Assembly: GCF_000373485.1 (NCBI RefSeq)
Contig: NZ_KB891575.1
Span: forward strand, 745,631 to 809,630
Source of the DNA: Dasania marina DSM 21967
Lineage (GTDB): Bacteria; Pseudomonadota; Gammaproteobacteria; Pseudomonadales; Dasaniaceae
Length of the DNA: 64,000 bases
Direction of reading: 5' to 3'
Shown in pieces: positions 1-12,773 of this stretch. The stretch's first letter is position 1, and each line of letters starts with the position of its first letter. Under the pieces are notes generated by a model. That model did not search any database, was not told the origin of the DNA, and saw only the letters and a list, made by a program, of their open reading frames with translations. The translations under genes and the position numbers were made by a program.

Positions 1-95
1 TCTAGTCTCTAGTCTCTAGTCTCTAGTCTCTAGTCTCTAGTCTCTAGTCTCTAGTCTCTAGTCTCTAGTCTCTAGTCTCTAGTCTCTAGTCTCTA
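1..95. repeat. Heptamer tandem repeat array (unit TCTAGTC)
   Basis: Thirteen perfect copies of the 7-base unit TCTAGTC plus four further bases run from the first base to 95, so the array is cut by the window edge and may be longer. It is followed to about 140 by degenerate CTAG/GACT-rich sequence that ends two bases before the stop codon of the minus-strand gene at 143-550. There are no spacers, so it is not a CRISPR. Similar degenerate sequence occurs at 1905-1985 and 17770-17846. Confidence 0.97.
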
Positions 96-142
96 AAATT
101 CTTGTTCTAGCGACTAGCGACTGTCAACTAAAGACTCAACAT

Positions 143-550
143 TTAACTCTCTAACCAGACTTCTTGCGCCCAATCCCAAATATGATTCCAGGTTTGTTCT
201 GACAACTCGCCATTTTCCCAGTAACTGATCTTGCCCACTTCATCTATACAATAATAACCTTCACCACTTTCACAAACGGGGAGTAGTTCCCGAGATAAAC
301 CTCTATCCCAAGCAATAGCCGCCACTTCGGGCAGATAGGTGTGAGAGTTGGGGTCGGCAGCGGTGACTGGCTCTAAGCTGCCATAAACCACATCACTAAC
401 GTTTAATAAAAAATCTTTAAAGTCGGCACCTAAGGCTACAAATAACTGCTCTTCGATTTCTACTAGAGTCTCTTCATCCGGTAACTCTAAGGGCAGCGGT
501 ACCAGCTCATTAGCTGAACGCAACGCCTCTATAATTTCATCCACACGCAC
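143..550 (-). CDS. SMI1/KNR4 (SUKH) family protein
   Basis: A 135-residue acidic soluble protein without signal peptide or membrane segment. An N-terminal helical part (about residues 25-50, EIEEQL then DFKDFLL) and a C-terminal strand-rich part with LLPVCESGEGYYCID and KISYWENGE fit the SMI1/KNR4 or SUKH fold, in which a compact domain ends with a glycine/tyrosine-rich sheet. In bacteria this superfamily includes immunity proteins against contact-dependent and polymorphic toxins, but many members have no known role. No toxin gene is visible to the right, and the left side is outside the window. It is divergent from the diguanylate cyclase gene at 627, with which it shares a 76-base intergenic region. 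The family call is by eye from motif pattern and length; the function is unknown. Confidence 0.7.
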   Translation of the reverse strand: MRVDEIIEALRSANELVPLPLELPDEETLVEIEEQLFVALGADFKDFLLNVSDVVYGSLEPVTAADPNSHTYLPEVAAIAWDRGLSRELLPVCESGEGYYCIDEVGKISYWENGELSEQTWNHIWDWAQEVWLES

Positions 551-626
551 ATCTCCTATAACTTTTGTGGCTGTTTTGCCGCTATAGTCTAAGCTATATT
601 GTAATTATTAGGTTAAGATAGTTTTA

Positions 627-1904
627 ATGAATGCTCTAATTATTGACTCCTCTAGCTCTTATCGGCAGATGCTCGCTAAATTATTAGAGAGCTATAGCAT
701 CACCACTGTTGCTGTAAATACAGTCGACGATGCTGCGCCCGCTATACAGCATCAGCATTTCGATATCATCTGCATTACTATTAACCTTACTGGCAACGAC
801 AGTTTAGATTTTTGCCGCGAGGTGCGCCAGCATCACAGCTATAAGCATATCCCTATTATTATGCTTACCCCCGCCAAGGAAGCTGAAACAAACAAGCTCG
901 CCTTAGAAGCTGGCGTCACCGACCTATTTCACAAACAAGACTTTTCCGGATTTCAACTCTACATAGAAAATATGGTTGAACGCTTAAATGCTGAAAACAG
1001 CAATAGCGGCCAAATTTTATACATAGAGGACAGTGCCAGCACCGCCTTTTTAGTCACTTCTACATTGGAAGATAACGGCTACCATGTAGACCACTTTTTA
1101 ACTGCAGAGGAGGGTATAGAGGCCTTTGATGACAACTACTATGATCTACTACTTACCGATGTCGTGTTAGCCGATTTAAGCGGCTTGGTTGTGGTTAGAG
1201 CCGTGCGCGACTCGGTCTCTGAGGACAAAAAATCTACCCCCATTATTGCGATTAGCAGCTTTAATGATAACGCTAGGAAGTTGGAGCTTTTTTCGGCCGG
1301 TATTAATGACTATGTCTCCAAGCCGGTAATGAATGAAGAGCTGTTGGCGCGCATAGGAAACTTGGTTAAGAGTCGACAGCTATTAACTAGCCTCAATAAC
1401 AAACAAGAGCAACTAGAGCGCCTAGCGCTAACCGATCAGCTAACCAGCCTGTATAACCGTCATTATTTAATGGATATGGCCCCTAAACGTATCCAGCAAG
1501 CGCAGCGACAAAAACAGTTTTTATGTTTAATGGTTGTCGACATCGATTTTTTCAAAGCGATTAACGATACTCACGGCCACAGTGTCGGCGATAAAGTATT
1601 GCAAGCGGTTGCTGCTCAACTTGTTAGCGGCGTGCGCTGGGAAGATATCGTTGCTCGCTTTGGCGGTGAAGAGTTTGTGGTGTTGTTAGATCACTGCAGC
1701 TTTCAAGACGCGATTAATATTGCCGAAGATCTACGCCAAAGTATAGAAAAGCTAAAACCTGCCGGCATAGATGTTAGCGCCAGCTTTGGTTTAGCAACAC
1801 TGAAAGAAGATGAAAATGACTTCGCCAGTTTGTTTTCTCGCGCCGACGAAGCCGTTTACGAAGCGAAAGAAAGCGGCCGTAACTGCGTCGTTTTTAAACA
1901 ATGA
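627..1904 (+). CDS. REC-REC-GGDEF diguanylate cyclase (PleD-like)
   Basis: A 425-residue response regulator predicted to make cyclic di-GMP from two GTP. Domain order: receiver 1 (about 1-118), receiver 2 (about 128-250), a short coiled linker, and GGDEF (about 262-425). Receiver 2 looks functional, with the phospho-acceptor Asp178 in LLLTDVV and the conserved lysine in SKPV. In receiver 1 the aligned acceptor position is Thr51 (ICITINL), so it is probably a dimerisation or adaptor domain. The active site is GGEEF at 346-350. Nine residues upstream is RWED at 337-340, an intact RxxD inhibitory I-site, so product inhibition is expected. No histidine kinase is adjacent. PleD-type proteins have this layout; the cognate kinase and output cannot be read here. 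A PilZ receptor lies at 62949-63671. Confidence 0.93.
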   Translation: MNALIIDSSSSYRQMLAKLLESYSITTVAVNTVDDAAPAIQHQHFDIICITINLTGNDSLDFCREVRQHHSYKHIPIIMLTPAKEAETNKLALEAGVTDLFHKQDFSGFQLYIENMVERLNAENSNSGQILYIEDSASTAFLVTSTLEDNGYHVDHFLTAEEGIEAFDDNYYDLLLTDVVLADLSGLVVVRAVRDSVSEDKKSTPIIAISSFNDNARKLELFSAGINDYVSKPVMNEELLARIGNLVKSRQLLTSLNNKQEQLERLALTDQLTSLYNRHYLMDMAPKRIQQAQRQKQFLCLMVVDIDFFKAINDTHGHSVGDKVLQAVAAQLVSGVRWEDIVARFGGEEFVVLLDHCSFQDAINIAEDLRQSIEKLKPAGIDVSASFGLATLKEDENDFASLFSRADEAVYEAKESGRNCVVFKQ

Positions 1905-1914
1905 ATCCAGTCGC

Positions 1915-1944
1915 TAGCTTGTAGTGACTAGTCACTACAAGCTA
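1915..1944. repeat. 30-bp perfect palindrome between convergent genes
   Basis: A perfect inverted repeat (left arm TAGCTTGTAGTGACT, right arm its reverse complement) lies between the 3' end of the diguanylate cyclase gene (stop at 1904) and the 3' end of glmS (1988). It has no T-run, so it is not a classical intrinsic terminator, but a transcript from either strand would form a strong hairpin. The rest of 1945-1985 is CTAG/GACT-rich and resembles the sequence around 100-140 and 17770-17846. Confidence 0.9.
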
Positions 1945-1987
1945 ACACGCTTTACTAGAGACTAGCGACTACCCACTAGAGACTTTT

Positions 1988-3820
1988 TTATTCCACTGTT
2001 ACTGACTTAGCCAAATTACGCGGCTGATCTACATCCGTACCTTTCAATACCGCTACGTGATAAGACAGTAGCTGCAAAGGAATAGTGTAAACAATAGGGG
2101 CTATTAATTCGGGCACTTCTGGTAGCTTGATAACAGTAATGCCTTCGCCGCTATTAAAACCTGATTTGTGATCCGCAAAAACAAATAGCTGACCACCTCT
2201 AGCTTGCACCTCTTCAAGGTTGGATTTTAATTTTTCCAACAACTCATCGTTAGGTGCTACTGCTACAATAGGCATTTCACTATCAACTAACGCCAATGGC
2301 CCGTGTTTTAGTTCGCCGGCCGGGTAGCTTTCGGCGTGTATATAGGAAATTTCTTTTAGTTTCAGCGCGCCTTCCATAGCCACTGGCCATTGCACACCAC
2401 GCCCTAAAAACAAGGCATTATGTTTATCGGCAAAGGCCTCTGACATTTTTTGTATGGGTTTATCCAGCGCTAATACATCGCTTAGTAATTGCGGCAACTG
2501 GTGTAAGTTGGACACCATTTCCGCTTCTTTCTCGGCGCTTAAACCATGACGTTTGCCTAAAGCTATGGTTAACAGTACTAAAGCCACTAGCTGAGTGGTA
2601 AAGGCTTTAGTTGATGCCACACCTACTTCGGGACCAGCTTCTGTCATTAAGGCTAAGTCTGATTCACGCACTAGCGAGCTTTGCGCGACATTACAAATCG
2701 TCATGGTCGCAGCATAGCCCAGAGTTTTCGCTAAGCGCAGTGCCGCTAAAGTATCAGCCGTTTCACCCGATTGTGAGATGGTGACGATTAAGGTGTCATC
2801 TTGCACCACAAATTTTCTATAGCGAAATTCACTGGCAACCTCTACTCTACAAGGTACCCCTGCTATACCTTCTATCAGATATTTGGCCACCATGCCCGAA
2901 TGATAGCTGGTGCCGCATGCAATAATTTGTACCGCTTTGGTTTTATCAAAAATGGCTGTTGCTTGCGCACCAAAGGCCTGCTCTAAAATTTTATCTTTAG
3001 AAATGCGACCCCGTAGAGTGTCTTTGATTACCTCTGGCTGCTCATAAATTTCTTTTAGCATGTAGTGACGATACTTACCTTTATCGGCGCTTTTCGTTTT
3101 ATCGGTAAGTTGTACTAGTTCGCGGCTGACTAACTCACCGGCATCATCATAAATGTCATAACTATCAGGTGTTAATACCGCAAAATCACCTTCTTCTAAA
3201 TAGATAAACCTATCGGTGACTTGACGCAGCGCTAGCTGATCGGAGGCTAAGAAGTTTTCGCCTATCCCTAAACCTAATACTAGGGGACTGCCACTACGGG
3301 CACAAACAATACGCTCGGGCTCATTTTTGTGTATAACCGCTAAACCAAAGGCGCCTTCTAATTGCTTTACCGCCTGCTTAACCGCGCTAAACAAATCATC
3401 GCCACTTTTCATAAGAGAGTGAATTAAATGGACGATAGTTTCGGTGTCGGTTTGTGATACAAACACATAACCCTGAGCGCTGAGCTGCTTACGCAGCTGC
3501 TCATGGTTTTCTATAATGCCATTGTGCACCAAGGCAATTTCATTATTAGATAGGTGAGGGTGGGCGTTTTCTTCTGAGGGTTTACCGTGGGTAGCCCACC
3601 GGGTATGCGCTATGCCTAAGCTTCCGCTTAGCGGTTGCTGCTTTACCGCCTCATCTAATACTGCCACTTTGCCCATGCGCTTGTGGCAGCCTATTTCACC
3701 TTGATGATTAATAATCGCTACGCCAGCTGAGTCATAGCCTCGGTATTCTAAGCGCTTTAATCCTTCAACTAATATGGCTGCAACTTCTCTACGCGCTGCA
3801 GCACCGACTATTCCACACAT
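1988..3820 (-). CDS. glmS: Glutamine-fructose-6-phosphate aminotransferase (isomerising)
   Basis: GlmS makes glucosamine-6-phosphate from fructose-6-phosphate and glutamine, the first committed step to UDP-GlcNAc for peptidoglycan and LPS. The 610-residue length matches the family. The N-terminal class II glutaminase begins MCGIVGA with nucleophile Cys2 and carries the EYRGYDSAG and HTRWATHG motifs. Two SIS domains follow (about 285-420 and 455-590), including SQSGETADT and ASTKAFTTQ. The C-terminus NLAKSVTVE is the typical family ending that closes the sugar site. It lies 43 bases downstream of glmU on the same strand, so the two UDP-GlcNAc genes probably form one transcription unit. There is no ribozyme-like leader in the short gap. 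Confidence 0.99.
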   Translation of the reverse strand: MCGIVGAAARREVAAILVEGLKRLEYRGYDSAGVAIINHQGEIGCHKRMGKVAVLDEAVKQQPLSGSLGIAHTRWATHGKPSEENAHPHLSNNEIALVHNGIIENHEQLRKQLSAQGYVFVSQTDTETIVHLIHSLMKSGDDLFSAVKQAVKQLEGAFGLAVIHKNEPERIVCARSGSPLVLGLGIGENFLASDQLALRQVTDRFIYLEEGDFAVLTPDSYDIYDDAGELVSRELVQLTDKTKSADKGKYRHYMLKEIYEQPEVIKDTLRGRISKDKILEQAFGAQATAIFDKTKAVQIIACGTSYHSGMVAKYLIEGIAGVPCRVEVASEFRYRKFVVQDDTLIVTISQSGETADTLAALRLAKTLGYAATMTICNVAQSSLVRESDLALMTEAGPEVGVASTKAFTTQLVALVLLTIALGKRHGLSAEKEAEMVSNLHQLPQLLSDVLALDKPIQKMSEAFADKHNALFLGRGVQWPVAMEGALKLKEISYIHAESYPAGELKHGPLALVDSEMPIVAVAPNDELLEKLKSNLEEVQARGGQLFVFADHKSGFNSGEGITVIKLPEVPELIAPIVYTIPLQLLSYHVAVLKGTDVDQPRNLAKSVTVE

Positions 3821-3863
3821 ACAATTTTTCCAAGTAATAATTATTGAGAAGGCTTAGCTACTC

Positions 3864-5249
3864 TTACTTTTTCTTGTTTGTTTTTACCGGCCGCGACCAA
3901 TTGCTTATTTCTCGCTGCTTGCCTCTGGCTACTGCCAAACTGTTTTCTGTCACATCGCTGGTGACGGTAGACCCGGCACCAATTGTGGCCATATTACCTA
4001 TAGTTAGCGGGGCTACTAAAGCACTATTAGACCCTATAAAGGCACCGTCACCAATATGGGTTTGATATTTATTTACGCCATCGTAGTTGCAGGTAATAGT
4101 ACCTGCGCCGATGTTAGCGCTTACCCCTATAGTGCAATCACCAATATAACTGAGGTGATTCACTTTACTACCCTCACCGATTATGGCTTTTTTAGTTTCT
4201 ACAAAATTGCCTATTTTAGCTTTATTAGCAAGCTGCGTACCTGGCCGCAGCCTAGCGAAAGGGCCTATATCACAGTATTCAGCGATAACACTCTGTTCGA
4301 TCACACTGTTAGCTTTAACCACCGTACCTTGCCCTATAGAGCTGTTTTCTATAATGCAGTTAGGCCCTATAGAAACATCATCGGCTAGCTGTACGTCGCC
4401 AATAAAAACACAGTTTACATCGATGTTAACATCTACACCCACCGTTAAGTTACCACGCACATCTATGCGGCGAGGATCAGCCAAGCTGGCACCTTCAGCC
4501 ATTAATAGCTGCGCTTGCTGTAGCTGATAATGGCGCTCTAGCTCCGCCACTTGCTCACGGTTGTTGGCACCTTGTACCTCCCATTCATGCTCCGGCTGTT
4601 CTGTTTTTACTACCACGCCATGGCTTACCGCCATGCTGATAATATCGGTAAGATAGTATTCGCCCTGGGCATTTTTAGAGGACAAGGCCGGCAACCACTG
4701 CTGTAGATGCTTAGCGGCTACCGCCATCATACCGGTATTAACTTCTGCAATATTGAGTTGCTCTGCGCGGGCGTCTTTCTGCTCAACTATTGCCACAACC
4801 TGCTTAGCTTCGTTGCGTACTATGCGGCCATAACCGCTAGGCTCTGCTAGGTTAACCGTTAACAATGCTAGGGTGTTTTCATCCGCCAGTGCTAGTAATT
4901 TTTGCAAGGTTTGTGGTTTAACTAGGGGCACATCACCATAGCTAATAAGCACTAGGCTATCGGGGTTAAGCTGGGGTAGGGCTTGTGCTACAGCATGGCC
5001 CGTTCCCAATTGTTCAGTTTGTAATACCCAAGATACATTATCTTGTATATGGGCTTTTACCTGCTCTGCGCCATGTCCTATTACGATATGTATGGTTTGC
5101 GCATGTGTTGCTTTCGCGCTATCAATAACATGAGCTAACATAGATCTGCCAGCAAGCTTGTGTAAAACTTTTGGTAGTTTTGAGCGCATGCGAGTGCCTT
5201 GGCCCGCTGCTAAGATAACAACTTCATGTGTCACTTTTGTATCCCTCAA
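3864..5249 (-). CDS. glmU: Bifunctional GlcN-1-P acetyltransferase / GlcNAc-1-P uridylyltransferase
   Basis: GlmU catalyses the last two steps to UDP-GlcNAc: acetylation of glucosamine-1-phosphate and uridylation to the nucleotide sugar, in the cytoplasm. The 461 residues comprise an N-terminal nucleotidyltransferase (about 1-230) with AAGQGTRMRS near residue 14 and LPKVLHKLAG just after it. A left-handed beta-helix acetyltransferase (about 250-440) is made of hexapeptide repeats such as IGPNCI, IGDGAFIGSNSALVAP and IGAGSTV, and ends in a Lys/Arg-rich tail. GlmM is not nearby. It is directly upstream of glmS on the minus strand and separated from atpC by the atp operon terminator, so it is likely transcribed from its own promoter in 5250-5324. 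Confidence 0.98.
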   Translation of the reverse strand: MRDTKVTHEVVILAAGQGTRMRSKLPKVLHKLAGRSMLAHVIDSAKATHAQTIHIVIGHGAEQVKAHIQDNVSWVLQTEQLGTGHAVAQALPQLNPDSLVLISYGDVPLVKPQTLQKLLALADENTLALLTVNLAEPSGYGRIVRNEAKQVVAIVEQKDARAEQLNIAEVNTGMMAVAAKHLQQWLPALSSKNAQGEYYLTDIISMAVSHGVVVKTEQPEHEWEVQGANNREQVAELERHYQLQQAQLLMAEGASLADPRRIDVRGNLTVGVDVNIDVNCVFIGDVQLADDVSIGPNCIIENSSIGQGTVVKANSVIEQSVIAEYCDIGPFARLRPGTQLANKAKIGNFVETKKAIIGEGSKVNHLSYIGDCTIGVSANIGAGTITCNYDGVNKYQTHIGDGAFIGSNSALVAPLTIGNMATIGAGSTVTSDVTENSLAVARGKQREISNWSRPVKTNKKK

Positions 5250-5324
5250 AGTGTAGTGAAAGCGTTTTAGACTATGACTAGCTTTCGCTTTTTTATTTTA
5301 ATCAAACGCGGTTTATGCTGTACA

Positions 5325-5353
5325 TAAAAAAGGGTAGCCTAAGCCACCCTTTA
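5325..5353 (-). terminator. Rho-independent terminator of the atp operon
   Basis: On the minus strand an AAAGGGTGGC arm pairs with GCTACCCTTT around a TTAG loop (one mismatch) and is followed by a run of T residues. It lies 24 bases past the atpC stop codon. The other strand also has an A/T-flanked stem, so it may work in both directions, but only the atp operon points into it. Confidence 0.88.
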
Positions 5354-5377
5354 ATGCGATTACTTGTTAACAGCCGT

Positions 5378-5800
5378 TCAGCCCATTTTTTTACGAATTT
5401 GCTGTATGGTGCGCAATTGCGCAGCGGCGGCAGCCAGTTGTGACGCAGCCCTACCATAATCAAAGTCGCCACTTTGATTCGCTAAAGCATGCTCAGCTTC
5501 TTTTTGTGCTTCCGCAGCTGCAGCTTCATCCAAGTCGTTAGCACGTATAGCTGTATCGGCTAAAACGCTAACCACACCCGGCTGAACTTCGAGGAAACCA
5601 CCAGAAACGTAGTAAACCTCTTCTTCACCGTTTTGCTTTTTAATGCGTATAGGGCCTGGCACTAGCGACGTTAACAATGGCGCGTGGCCGTAGCTAATAC
5701 CTAAGTCACCCAAGGTACCTGTTGCTACTAGCGTTTCGACTAGGCCTGAGAAAATTGCCTCTTCAGCACTAACGATGTCGCAATGTACAGTCATAGCCAT
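5378..5800 (-). CDS. atpC: F1Fo ATP synthase subunit epsilon
   Basis: The central-stalk epsilon subunit couples rotation to catalysis and can inhibit ATP hydrolysis. The 140 residues match proteobacterial AtpC: an N-terminal beta-barrel ([31 protein letters not shown], about 1-90) and a C-terminal helical hairpin rich in Ala/Glu (about 92-135). It is the last gene of atpIBEFHAGDC, 47 bases after atpD, and is followed by the operon terminator. The first residues MAMTVHC offer two possible Met starts; the upstream one follows a GAGGT-type ribosome site. Confidence 0.98.
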   Translation of the reverse strand: MAMTVHCDIVSAEEAIFSGLVETLVATGTLGDLGISYGHAPLLTSLVPGPIRIKKQNGEEEVYYVSGGFLEVQPGVVSVLADTAIRANDLDEAAAAEAQKEAEHALANQSGDFDYGRAASQLAAAAAQLRTIQQIRKKMG

Positions 5801-5847
5801 TTTTTAAACCTCTTATAAAAGACGAATAGTAAGAGAGCAACGCTCTC

Positions 5848-8171
<2,324 letters not shown>

Positions 8172-8208
8172 ATAAATAACCTAAATTATTTAACCAATTC
8201 TATTTTTA

Positions 8209-8236
8209 TGGGGTCAGAGTCGCGACTCTAACCCCA
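8209..8236. repeat. REP-like imperfect palindrome between atpA and atpG
   Basis: A 28-base inverted repeat with arms TGGGGTCAGAGTCG and CGACTCTAACCCCA (one C/A mismatch) starts just after the atpA stop codon (8244) in transcription direction. There is no T-run next to it. The GGGGTCAGAGTC sequence resembles dispersed GGGGTCAG-type palindromes seen in gammaproteobacterial intergenic regions, some of them linked to REP-associated transposases. Half-sites also occur at about 17258-17266 (GGGGTCAGA) and 21920-21929. In the atp mRNA it would form a strong hairpin between the alpha and gamma cistrons. Confidence 0.85.
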
Positions 8237-8243
8237 GTAAAAA

Positions 8244-9788
8244 CTAGTAGGTCTGAGTCGCTTTAAACTTCTCAACGCCTTCTTTGAATTTTGCTTCAAA
8301 GTCGCCGTTCCAATCACCTGAAGTGGCGATGGCTTTCATGGTGTCAGCGTATTCGCTGTTCATGAAAGAAAGTAGGGCTGATTCAAAATCAACTATTTTA
8401 GCAACTTCAACATCTTTCAAATGACCTTCGTTAGCGCAGTAAACCATTAAGCCCATTTCGGCAACATTTTGTGGCGCATATTGCTTTTGCTTCATTAATT
8501 CGGTTACACGCTCACCGTGGTCTAGCTGTGCTTTAGTGGCTTCATCTAGATCTGAGGCAAACTGGGAGAAGGCCGCTAATTCGCGGTATTGTGCCAAAGC
8601 AGTACGTATACCACCTGACAACTTCTTCATTACTTTAGTTTGCGCTGCACCACCTACACGCGACACAGAAATACCGGCATCCATTGCTGGGCGGTTACCA
8701 CTGTTAAACATGTCAGCTTCTAGGAAGATTTGGCCATCGGTGATAGAGATAACGTTAGTCGGTACGAAAGCCGATACGTCACCTGCTTGTGTTTCAATGA
8801 TAGGTAGCGCGGTTAATGAACCGGTTTTGCCTTTCACTTCACCATTGGTGAATTTTTCAACGTAGTTAGCGTTAACACGTGATGCACGCTCTAATAAACG
8901 CGAGTGCAAATAGAATACATCACCCGGATAGGCTTCACGGCCTGGTGGACGACGTAGTAGCAAGGATATTTGACGGTAAGCCCAAGCTTGCTTGGTCAAA
9001 TCATCGTAAATAACCAGAGCATCTTCACCGCGATCACGGAAATATTCACCCATGGTACAGCCCGCAAAAGGGGCTAGGTATTGCATAGCCGCAGGGTCAG
9101 AAGCGGTAGCAGCAACAATAATGGTGTGCTCCATTGCGCCGTGCTCTTCTAATTTACGTACTACTGCTGCAATCGATGAAGCTTTTTGGCCTATCGCAAC
9201 ATAGATACACTTAATACCAGAATCTTTTTGGTTGATGATGGCGTCAACAGCAATCGCTGTTTTACCAATCTGACGGTCACCAATGATTAACTCACGTTGG
9301 CCACGGCCGATAGGTACCATCGCATCAACGGCTTTCAAACCAATTTGCACTGGCTGATCAACTGATTGACGCTCGATTACACCCGGTGCGATTTTTTCAA
9401 TAAAGTCTGTGGTTTTATTGCCCAAAGGGCCTTTGCCATCGATAGGGATACCCAGAGCATCAACTACACGACCCTGTAACTCAGGACCTACCGGCACTTC
9501 AAGTACGCGGCCAGTACATTTGCAGGTTTGGCCTTCCGCTAAGGTTTGGTAACCACCTAGTACTACTGCACCTACTGAGTCACGCTCAAGGTTAAGCGCC
9601 ATACCATAAACGCCGCCTTCAAACTCTATCATCTCACCAAACATAACATTGGTAAGACCATGGATACGAATAATACCGTCAGTTACAGAAACAACAGTAC
9701 CTTCGTTTTGGGCTTCACTAGTCACATCAAGTTGATCGATGCGGCCTTTGATAATTTCGCTAATCTCTGATGGATTCAGCTGTTGCAT
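8244..9788 (-). CDS. atpA: F1Fo ATP synthase subunit alpha
   Basis: The non-catalytic nucleotide-binding alpha subunit of F1, 514 residues, a normal length. It begins [17 protein letters not shown], as in other proteobacteria. Walker [14 protein letters not shown] is near residue 170. The VGRVVDALG-type region, here [14 protein letters not shown], and the [27 protein letters not shown] segment are intact. It is preceded by atpH with a 95-base gap and followed by the palindrome before atpG. Confidence 0.99.
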   Translation of the reverse strand: MQQLNPSEISEIIKGRIDQLDVTSEAQNEGTVVSVTDGIIRIHGLTNVMFGEMIEFEGGVYGMALNLERDSVGAVVLGGYQTLAEGQTCKCTGRVLEVPVGPELQGRVVDALGIPIDGKGPLGNKTTDFIEKIAPGVIERQSVDQPVQIGLKAVDAMVPIGRGQRELIIGDRQIGKTAIAVDAIINQKDSGIKCIYVAIGQKASSIAAVVRKLEEHGAMEHTIIVAATASDPAAMQYLAPFAGCTMGEYFRDRGEDALVIYDDLTKQAWAYRQISLLLRRPPGREAYPGDVFYLHSRLLERASRVNANYVEKFTNGEVKGKTGSLTALPIIETQAGDVSAFVPTNVISITDGQIFLEADMFNSGNRPAMDAGISVSRVGGAAQTKVMKKLSGGIRTALAQYRELAAFSQFASDLDEATKAQLDHGERVTELMKQKQYAPQNVAEMGLMVYCANEGHLKDVEVAKIVDFESALLSFMNSEYADTMKAIATSGDWNGDFEAKFKEGVEKFKATQTY

Positions 9789-9883
9789 GTTCTTTTCCTC
9801 AATCCCTTCATCTAGGGATTTCTGTCCAGGAGTGCTAGTTAAACGTAATTAATAACACTATTAATTACGTAAACAAAAACTTA

Positions 9884-10420
9884 TTAAGCTTTCATGGCCT
9901 CGCCAAGCTTAGCTAAGCGGCCACGTATGCTCGCGTCTATTACTATATCGGCTGCGCGTATGATCACACCACCAATCAAGCTTTTATCTACGTGAGCTTG
10001 TACTTTGACTTCGCGTTCTAGCTTGCCGGTTAAAGCTTTTGCTAGCTGATCTTGTACATCGGCATCCAGCTCAAAAGCGGTAGCGATATCAACATCAACA
10101 CATTTTTCACGGTTAGCTTTAAAAGCTTCATACAGTGTGGATATTTCAGCTAACAAACTAAGGCGCTTGTTTTCTGCCAACACTCTTATAAAGTTTTGCG
10201 CTTTACCACTTAACGCATCGCCACAAACATCAATAAAGGTTTGTGCTTGCTGTTCAGTCGTTAGTGAAGGTGACGTCAGCACCTTTTTAATAGTATCTGC
10301 TTGGGCAACGGCGGCTGCTGTTGCTAGCTGGGTTGACCATTCAGCCAAGCCATTAGCACCATCAGCATATTCAAACGCTGCTTTTGCATAGGGTCTCGCC
10401 AGGGTGCTTAATTCAGCCAT
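9884..10420 (-). CDS. atpH: F1Fo ATP synthase subunit delta
   Basis: The peripheral stalk subunit linking F1 alpha to the Fo b dimer. The 178 residues match the family: an N-terminal six-helix domain beginning ELSTLARPYAKAAFEYA, a central part (RVLAENKRLSLLAEI), and the C-terminal signature KSLIGGVIIRAADIVIDASIRGRL. It is positioned 24 bases after atpF. No anomaly was seen. Confidence 0.98.
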   Translation of the reverse strand: MAELSTLARPYAKAAFEYADGANGLAEWSTQLATAAAVAQADTIKKVLTSPSLTTEQQAQTFIDVCGDALSGKAQNFIRVLAENKRLSLLAEISTLYEAFKANREKCVDVDIATAFELDADVQDQLAKALTGKLEREVKVQAHVDKSLIGGVIIRAADIVIDASIRGRLAKLGEAMKA

Positions 10421-10444
10421 AATAACCTCGTTTACACCTAGCCT

Positions 10445-10915
10445 TTACAGACCGGCAGCTAGTTTTTCAACTAGTGCTTTATGTTGTGCTGGATCGATAG
10501 AGCTCTCTAGTACCTTCTCGGCACCAGCCATAACTAAACTAGCAACTTGCCCACGCAAGTGCTCTTTAGCACGGTTAGCTTCTTGTTCGATTTCAGCTTT
10601 GGCTGCAACCTTTAAGCGTTCACCTTCTTCGCGAGCCGTATCTTTGGCTTCTTCTACGATTTGAGTCCCGCGCTTATTAGCAGCATCAATGATGCCAGCG
10701 GCTTCCTCTTTCGCTTTGCGAAGTTGTTGAGTCGCTTTTTCCTGTGCTAGTTCTAAATCTCTACCAGCACGGTCAGCAGCTTCTAGGCCATCAGCAATTT
10801 GCGCTTCGCGCTCATCCATTGCACTGCGTATAGCAGTCCAAACATAGGCTTTGCAGAACCATACAAACGCAAGGAATGTAATGGACTGGCCAATTAAAGT
10901 CAGATTAATGTTCAC
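10445..10915 (-). CDS. atpF: F1Fo ATP synthase subunit b
   Basis: The membrane-anchored b subunit of the peripheral stalk, 156 residues. A single N-terminal membrane helix ([20 protein letters not shown]) is followed by a long charged helix rich in Ala, Glu, Lys and Arg (about 30-140) that dimerises as a right-handed coiled coil. The length and position between atpE and atpH are standard for gammaproteobacteria. There is only one b gene, so a homodimer is expected. Confidence 0.98.
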   Translation of the reverse strand: MNINLTLIGQSITFLAFVWFCKAYVWTAIRSAMDEREAQIADGLEAADRAGRDLELAQEKATQQLRKAKEEAAGIIDAANKRGTQIVEEAKDTAREEGERLKVAAKAEIEQEANRAKEHLRGQVASLVMAGAEKVLESSIDPAQHKALVEKLAAGL

Positions 10916-10976
10916 GCCGACACCTCAGCTTGTTTGCATTGTTAAGTAAGAGTTAGTAAATCGTTTCTAACTTAAA

Positions 10977-11231
<255 letters not shown>

Positions 11232-11282
11232 TTATTAAAAATAAAAAGTTAAAGTTAATGTAAAAAGTTTAAAAATCGTTAA

Positions 11283-12236
<954 letters not shown>

Positions 12237-12264
12237 TTAATGCTTTATAACAACACCTAATCGC

Positions 12265-12660
12265 TTAGCGCGTTGCCCGCCATGCCAACACCCAAGTCAG
12301 CACCATAAATAACATATAACTAAGAAACACGGCGACCCCATTTATAGGCCTTACTACCGCAAAACTTACTGCAAACATCACAGCGGTTAAAATAAACTTC
12401 CCCGCCTCACCTCGATAAAATGACTGTGCTACTTGAGTAGCAGCCTGGGCACCGGTATGGCGAAAAGCATAATATGAGAAGTATGCGTTTGGCCCTATAA
12501 AAATACCCGCGCCTATTATCGCGCTAAATATTGTTAACTTGCTTAAACTTAATAGCCAAGCAATGCTTACTAGCATTAACAATATGAAAATTTGTGTAGC
12601 AAATATCACTATCAGCTTTGGTTTTTTCAGCTTGGCTACCCCAGCAGTGGATGCTTGCAA
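12265..12660 (-). CDS. atpI: ATP synthase subunit I
   Basis: A small membrane protein, 131 residues with four predicted membrane helices, first gene of the atp operon. AtpI assists c-ring assembly and is not essential in the species studied. The start is taken as TTG at 12660 because AAGGTG lies 8 bases upstream and the next in-frame ATG falls inside the first membrane helix. The conserved GPNAYFSYYAFRHTGAQAA loop and FYRGEAGKFILTAVMFA segment support the assignment. The operon promoter lies about 85 bases upstream. Confidence 0.93.
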   Translation of the reverse strand: MQASTAGVAKLKKPKLIVIFATQIFILLMLVSIAWLLSLSKLTIFSAIIGAGIFIGPNAYFSYYAFRHTGAQAATQVAQSFYRGEAGKFILTAVMFAVSFAVVRPINGVAVFLSYMLFMVLTWVLAWRATR

Positions 12661-12744
12661 CTGCCTTTCACCTTATTATCTGTATACTTATTAACCAGCA
12701 CGCTTGCACTTAACCTTATAACAAGGCCTAGCAAAGCGGTGCGC

Positions 12745-12773
12745 ATTATAGGTAGTTTATGCAGGCGATTCAA
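12745..12773 (-). promoter_or_regulatory. Predicted sigma-70 promoter of the atp operon
   Basis: On the minus strand TTGAAT (12768-12773) and a perfect TATAAT (12745-12750) are separated by 17 bases. The -10 is followed by GCGCACC, a GC-rich discriminator of the type linked to stringent control in E. coli. It points to atpI, leaving a leader of roughly 80 bases. Confidence 0.75.

Noticed and set aside
2801-2986. Small plus-strand frames inside glmS, glmU, atp and other genes
   Set aside because: They are antisense shadows of well-supported genes, with no homology or ribosome sites.
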